From Streptomyces nojiriensis (lineage in GTDB: Bacteria; Actinomycetota; Actinomycetes; Streptomycetales; Streptomycetaceae): a DNA stretch of 64,000 bases. The position numbers and the translations under genes were made by a program. Shown here piece after piece: positions 60,871-64,000 of this stretch. The notes below the pieces were generated by a model that was given only the letters and a program-made list of their open reading frames with translations, searched no databases and was not told the DNA's origin. Location: contig NZ_CP071139.1 of assembly GCF_017639205.1 (NCBI RefSeq), positions 6,075,501 to 6,139,500 on the forward strand. Direction: 5' to 3'. Positions within the stretch are counted from its first letter, which is position 1. Every line of letters begins with the position of its first letter.

Positions 60871-61215
60871 GTGGACATCAAGACCGCCTCCGCCCTGCAC
60901 CGCCTGCGCCTCGTCTCCGTTCCGGAGGCGCTGTCGTTCCCGGCCCTGCTGATCTTCGGGACGCTGCTCAGCTGGCTCACCGACATCGACTACCTGAAGA
61001 TGCCGCTGGGCATGCTGCACGGCATCCTCTTCCTCATCTACTCGGTCTTCCTGCTGGACGTCTGGAACCGGGCCAAGTGGCCCTTCAAGAAGGTCCTGAT
61101 GTTCTTCGCCCTCGCGGTGGTGCCCTTCGGCGGGCTGTACGGGGACAGGCTGCTCAAGCGGGAAGAGGCCGACAGCGTCATCGCGGCCCGGGCGCGCGAG
61201 GCGGCCGACGCATGA
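60871..61215 (+). CDS. DUF3817 integral membrane protein
   Basis: This 114-residue protein has three membrane segments (VPEALSFPALLIFGTLLSWL; GMLHGILFLIYSVFLLDVW; VLMFFALAVVPFGGLYGDRLL), the DUF3817 pattern. GTG 60871 lies after GAAGG. Its TGA overlaps the next gene's ATG, tying it to a thiamine-binding protein. Function is unknown; a transport or anchoring role is possible. Confidence 0.88.
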   Translation: MDIKTASALHRLRLVSVPEALSFPALLIFGTLLSWLTDIDYLKMPLGMLHGILFLIYSVFLLDVWNRAKWPFKKVLMFFALAVVPFGGLYGDRLLKREEADSVIAARAREAADA

Positions 61216-61508
61216 TCGTCGCGTTCTCGGTGACCCCGCTGGGGGTCGGCGAAGAGGTCGGCGAGTACGTCGCCGACGCGGTCCGGGTGGTCCGCGAGTC
61301 CGGGCTGCCGAACCGCACCGATGCGATGTTCACCACCGTGGAAGGCGAGTGGACCGAAGTCATGGACGTGGTCCGGCGTGCGGTGGCGGCCGTCGAGGAA
61401 CGGGCGCCGCGCGTCTCCTTCATCCTGAAGGCCGACATCCGCCCCGGGGTCCACGACGGGATCACCTCCAAGGTCGAGACGGTGGAGCGGCACCTCGCCG
61501 AGGGCTGA
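61212..61508 (+). CDS. MTH1187/YkoF-type thiamine-binding family protein
   Basis: This 98-residue ferredoxin-like protein shows MIVAFSVTPLGVGEEVGEYVADAVRVV, then FTTVEGEWTEVMDVVRRA and VSFILKADIRPG, the pattern of small MTH1187-family proteins that bind thiamine or related ligands. ATG 61212 overlaps the DUF3817 stop. A terminator follows. Confidence 0.85.
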   Translation: MIVAFSVTPLGVGEEVGEYVADAVRVVRESGLPNRTDAMFTTVEGEWTEVMDVVRRAVAAVEERAPRVSFILKADIRPGVHDGITSKVETVERHLAEG

Positions 61509-61544
61509 GCCGCCCTCACCGGCCCCCCTTCCACCGGTATTTCC

Positions 61545-61580
61545 GAAAGCGCCCCCGGCCTGCAGGCCGGGGGCGCTTTC
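61545..61580 (+). terminator. Terminator after the thiamine-binding gene
   Basis: A 16-bp perfect stem (61545-61560 with 61565-61580) has a 4-nt loop; the stem ends in GAAA/TTTC. Confidence 0.88.
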
Positions 61581-61602
61581 GCATGCCCCGGGACCCGGGC
61601 CG

Positions 61603-61666
61603 CCGTGGTTTGAGCGATCGCTCAACTTCCCCTAAGGTACCGGTTGAGCGATCGCTCAAACCACGG
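61603..61666 (+). promoter_or_regulatory. Double TetR-type operator enclosing a promoter
   Basis: Two copies of the 16-bp perfect palindrome TTGAGCGATCGCTCAA (61610-61625 and 61644-61659) lie 34 bp apart. With their flanks they build a perfect 23-bp inverted repeat (61603-61625 with 61644-61666) around 18 bases. The promoter TTGAGC (61610-61615), 17 bases, TAAGGT (61633-61638) is inside: the -35 overlaps operator 1, the -10 lies in the spacer and the start point falls in operator 2. It precedes a three-gene operon ending with a TetR gene, the natural repressor. Confidence 0.88.
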
Positions 61667-61680
61667 AACGGGGGGTGGCG

Positions 61681-62379
61681 ATGGGCCTGTACGTCGAGAC
61701 GCGGATCCGGGCCGGCATGGACGAGCTGTGGGAGCGCAGCCAGGACCCGGCGCAGCACCAGCGCTGGGACCTGCGGTTCACCTCCATCCGCTACCTCCCG
61801 CGCGCCGAGGGTCAACCCCAGCGGTTCCGGTACGCGACCCGCGTGCTGCCGTTCCTCTCCGTCGACGGGACCGGGATCTCCGCCGGGGAACGCCACCGGC
61901 CCGACGGCACCCGGGTCTCCGCCCTGCGGTTCGCCTCGGCGCACCCGCTGTCGCTGCTAGCCGAGGGCAGCGGGTACTGGCGCTACGTCCCCGGCCCCGA
62001 CGGGATCCGCTTCCTCACCGGCTACGACTACCGCCCGCGCTGGGGCCGCTTCGGCGCCCTCGCCGACCGGCTGGTGTTCCGCCCGCTGATGGGCTGGGCC
62101 ACCGCCTGGTCCTTCGACCGGCTGCGGCTGTGGTGCGAGCGCGGGACCACCCCCGGCCTCGCCCTCACCCGCGCGATCGGCGAGAGCGCCCTGCGCGTCC
62201 TGCTGTCCGTGGCCGCCCTGGCGTACGCGCCGCTGCCGGCCGCCCTGCTCGTCCTGGCCGCCGCCCTGCTGCTGCCGCCGCTGCCCGGCACCCCCGCCGC
62301 CCGCCGCTGTCTGCGCACCCCGCCCGGCCGCACCCCCGCCCGCGCACCTCGCCTGCTCAGCACCCTGGAGCCGTCATGA
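61681..62379 (+). CDS. SRPBCC-type protein with C-terminal membrane segment
   Basis: This 232-residue protein starts at ATG 61681 (GTG 61675 is possible). The N-terminal about 150 residues look like a START/Bet v1-type lipid-binding fold: YVETRIRAGMDELWERSQDPAQHQRWDLRFTSI, then GSGYWRYVPGPDGIRFLTGYDY. The C-terminal part has one or two hydrophobic helices (LRVLLSVAALAYAPLPAALLVLAAALLLPPL) and a basic tail, so it is probably bound to the membrane. It is the first gene under the TetR operators. The ligand is unknown. Confidence 0.8.
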   Translation: MGLYVETRIRAGMDELWERSQDPAQHQRWDLRFTSIRYLPRAEGQPQRFRYATRVLPFLSVDGTGISAGERHRPDGTRVSALRFASAHPLSLLAEGSGYWRYVPGPDGIRFLTGYDYRPRWGRFGALADRLVFRPLMGWATAWSFDRLRLWCERGTTPGLALTRAIGESALRVLLSVAALAYAPLPAALLVLAAALLLPPLPGTPAARRCLRTPPGRTPARAPRLLSTLEPS

Positions 62380-63065
62380 CCTCCATCTTCCGGGCCCACA
62401 TGGGCGCCGCGTTCGACCGACTGCACCCGCAGATCCAGCGCCGCTTCTCGGTGGGGCTCGCGAGCGGCGAGGGCTGCATCGGCCGCGGCACCATGGAACG
62501 CATATGGCACGGGCCCGGTTACGTGAAGCCCTTCCTCCGGATCGGCGGCATGCGCAACATCCTGGTGCCGCGCGAGGGGCGCGACGTCCCCTTCGTCATC
62601 GAGAACCTCCCCTACCTCGACTCCTTCGGGCGCGAGACCGTCACCTTCGTCCGCACCTTCCGGCTGCCCGGCGGAGCCCACCGCTTCGACGCCACGATGG
62701 TCCACAGCCCCGAGCGCGACTGCGTCCTCGACTACCTGGGCACCCACCAGCACCTCGCCAGCGACCTCCGCATGAGCGCCGAGCCCGACGGCTCGCTGCT
62801 CATCCGCTCCGGCGAACACCGCTTCCGCGAGGGTCCCGTCGACGTCCGCGTCCCCGACCTCATCGGCGGCGACGCCGAGGTCCGCGAGTCCTTCGACGAG
62901 ACCACCGGCCGGTTCCGGATCCGGGTACGGGTGGTCAACCGCCGCTTCGGACCGCTCTTCGGCTACGAGGGCTCCTTCACCGCGGAGTACGTCGACGCCC
63001 GCGACCGGTGGGCGAGCGGGCTCTGCGGCGACCTGCGGCCGGTCCGCGAGGAGGTCCGGGCATGA
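62376..63065 (+). CDS. DUF4166 protein
   Basis: This 229-residue protein has the DUF4166 pattern: MGAAFDRLHPQIQRRFSVGL, then MERIWHGPGYVKPFL, PFVIENLPYLDSFGRETVTFVRTF and LGTHQHLASDLRMSAEPDGSL. It overlaps both neighbours by ATGA. The family is often found near SRPBCC and saccharopine-dehydrogenase-like proteins; no enzymatic role is established. Confidence 0.85.
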   Translation: MTSIFRAHMGAAFDRLHPQIQRRFSVGLASGEGCIGRGTMERIWHGPGYVKPFLRIGGMRNILVPREGRDVPFVIENLPYLDSFGRETVTFVRTFRLPGGAHRFDATMVHSPERDCVLDYLGTHQHLASDLRMSAEPDGSLLIRSGEHRFREGPVDVRVPDLIGGDAEVRESFDETTGRFRIRVRVVNRRFGPLFGYEGSFTAEYVDARDRWASGLCGDLRPVREEVRA

Positions 63066-63691
63066 GCGCCGCCACCAAGGAGAAGCTGCTCGAAGGGGCC
63101 CTGCGCACCCTGGCCGAGCAGGGCATCGCCAAGGCCTCCGCCCGCAGTGTCGCGGCCACCGCCGGGGTGGGGCAGGGCCTGATCTTCTACCACTTCGGCT
63201 CCGTTGACGAGCTGTTCGCCGCGGCCTGCCGGTACGGCGCCGAGCAGCGGGTGGCCCGCTACCGCGACCGGCTCGCCGACCTGGGCAGCCTCGCCGAACT
63301 GCTGGAGTTCGCCCGCGCCATGCACGAGGAGGAACGGGCCGCCGGGAACGTAGCCCTGCTCGGGCAGCTGCTGGCCGCCGGGCAGACCTCGCCCGTGCTG
63401 GCCGCCGCCACCGCCGACGGGCTCGGGCTGTGGATCGAGGAGCTGGAGAAGGTCCTCACCCGGCTGCTGGCGGCGACCCCGCTGGCCGGGTACGCCGACC
63501 CGGCCGGGCTGGCCCGGGCCACGGCCGCCTCCTTCATCGGCATCGAGCTGTACGAAGGGGTGGACCCGGGGGGCGCCGGCAGCGCGCTCGCCGCGCTGGA
63601 ACAGCTCGCCGGGCTGGCCACCGTGCTGGAAGGCCTCGGCTCCCTGAGCCAGCGCGTGGTGCGGCACGGCCTGCGGCGCGGCACCCGCTGA
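63062..63691 (+). CDS. TetR-family transcriptional repressor
   Basis: This 209-residue regulator has the N-terminal helix-turn-helix EGALRTLAEQGIAKASARSVAATAGVGQGLIFYHFGSVDELFAAACR and an all-helical ligand domain. It is the last gene of the operon behind the double palindrome at 61603-61666 and most likely represses its own operon. The inducer is unknown; an acyl or lipid ligand would fit the SRPBCC partner. Confidence 0.92.
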   Translation: MSAATKEKLLEGALRTLAEQGIAKASARSVAATAGVGQGLIFYHFGSVDELFAAACRYGAEQRVARYRDRLADLGSLAELLEFARAMHEEERAAGNVALLGQLLAAGQTSPVLAAATADGLGLWIEELEKVLTRLLAATPLAGYADPAGLARATAASFIGIELYEGVDPGGAGSALAALEQLAGLATVLEGLGSLSQRVVRHGLRRGTR

Positions 63692-63781
63692 CACCCGCGC
63701 CGCAGGCGCCGCCGACCGCGCGCGTCACCCGTACGGCCCTGCGGTCGCGGACCTGAGGGAGGACCGCCCGGTCGGCCGATC

Positions 63782-63800
63782 CCCGGTCGACACGACCGGG
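63782..63800. promoter_or_regulatory. 8-bp dyad before the last gene
   Basis: CCCGGTCG, a 3-nt spacer and CGACCGGG form a perfect dyad 53 bases before the start at 63854. It could be an operator or part of a terminator for the TetR operon. Confidence 0.35.
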
Positions 63801-63853
63801 TTCGTCCCCTTTCGTGGGTGCATAGGCCTCGGGATCGAGCACCGGGAGGGACC

Positions 63854-64000
63854 GTGGCGCCGGAAGGCTTCGACTACGAGACGCACAGCCGCCTCGCCGG
63901 TCCGTTCGCGCAGCCGGCTCCCGGCCCCGACGGCGTCCACCGGGTGCAGTACCGCTCCCTCCTCTCGCGCGAGGAGGTCCGCACCCGAATACGGGCGATC
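63854..64000 (+). CDS. Start of an unidentified gene, cut by the window end
   Basis: GTG 63854 has GGGAGG 4 bases upstream and an open frame of 49 codons with good third-position GC to the window end. The peptide runs VAPEGFDYETHSRLAG, then a Pro-rich stretch and VQYRSLLSREEVRTRIRA. It may be a membrane protein whose helices come later; the family is not recognised. Confidence 0.65.
   Translation, partial: MAPEGFDYETHSRLAGPFAQPAPGPDGVHRVQYRSLLSREEVRTRIRAI

Overview
The window is high-GC actinobacterial DNA and almost certainly a Streptomyces chromosome. The evidence is very strong third-position G/C, many GTG/TTG starts and ATGA/GTGA gene overlaps, a lysA-hom-thrC-thrB-rho-rpmE-prfA-prmC block followed by a complete F1Fo ATP synthase operon, a ChiC-type chitinase beside a two-component pair, and the hyphal-tip coiled-coil proteins FilP and Scy. 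Gene order and families match the central core of Streptomyces chromosomes as I know them from S. coelicolor; no database was searched.

Layout. (1) 1-5380: the inner end of an integrated genetic element. It carries the 3' end of an apparently frameshifted cytosine methyltransferase, a DnaB-N/DUF3987 replication-type protein, a strikingly symmetric array of ten 9-bp iterons, an excisionase, a tyrosine integrase and a small lipoprotein-like gene. It ends at the 3' end of tRNA-Arg(CCG), the likely attachment site; the other end of the element lies left of the window. (2) 5.5-12.2 kb: a single-domain response regulator, NrtL (an arginyl-tRNA synthetase relative without its catalytic domain), then lysA, hom, thrC and thrB. 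(3) 12.2-22.8 kb: rho, an LCP cell-wall ligase, rpmE, prfA, prmC, a threonylcarbamoyl-AMP synthase, a low-molecular-weight phosphatase homologue with Ser at the catalytic Cys position, a serine hydroxymethyltransferase paralogue and a WecA/TagO-like transferase. Both rho and rpmE are preceded by sequences of the SigR (thiol-stress sigma) promoter type. (4) 23.1-31.6 kb: atpI-B-E-F-H-A-G-D-C and a DUF2550 gene, with a strong terminator after atpC.

(5) 31.6-36.3 kb: chitinase (CBM2-FnIII-GH18) with two DasR-type palindromes at its promoter, next to its probable regulators chiR/chiS and a small membrane protein. (6) 36.3-44.5 kb: two palindromic MITE-like repeats in inverted orientation fill the space between two convergent genes and supply both stop codons. 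They are followed by a PduO-type cobalamin adenosyltransferase, 3-hydroxybutyryl-CoA dehydrogenase, a STAS protein, a large membrane-anchored ATPase, NucS mismatch endonuclease, a small acidic conserved gene, a luciferase-like oxidoreductase and a zinc-ribbon-like small protein. (7) 44.5-48.4 kb: two tandem paralogous ABC ATPase/permease pairs. (8) 48.5-54.2 kb: filP and a very long scy. (9) 54.4-57.2 kb: methylmalonyl-CoA epimerase, acetyl-CoA acetyltransferase and MeaB, a C3/C4 acyl-CoA module that fits with the PduO-type enzyme and hydroxybutyryl-CoA dehydrogenase upstream. (10) 57.3-64 kb: a PepSY protein, a MarR regulator, three tandem AIM24 genes, a DUF3817 gene with a thiamine-binding partner, and a TetR-controlled three-gene operon whose promoter lies inside a 64-bp perfect inverted repeat.

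Most of the window is conserved core. The parts least explained by known families are the symmetric iteron array, the palindromic repeats that provide stop codons, the Cys-to-Ser phosphatase, NrtL and the TetR/DUF4166/SRPBCC operon.
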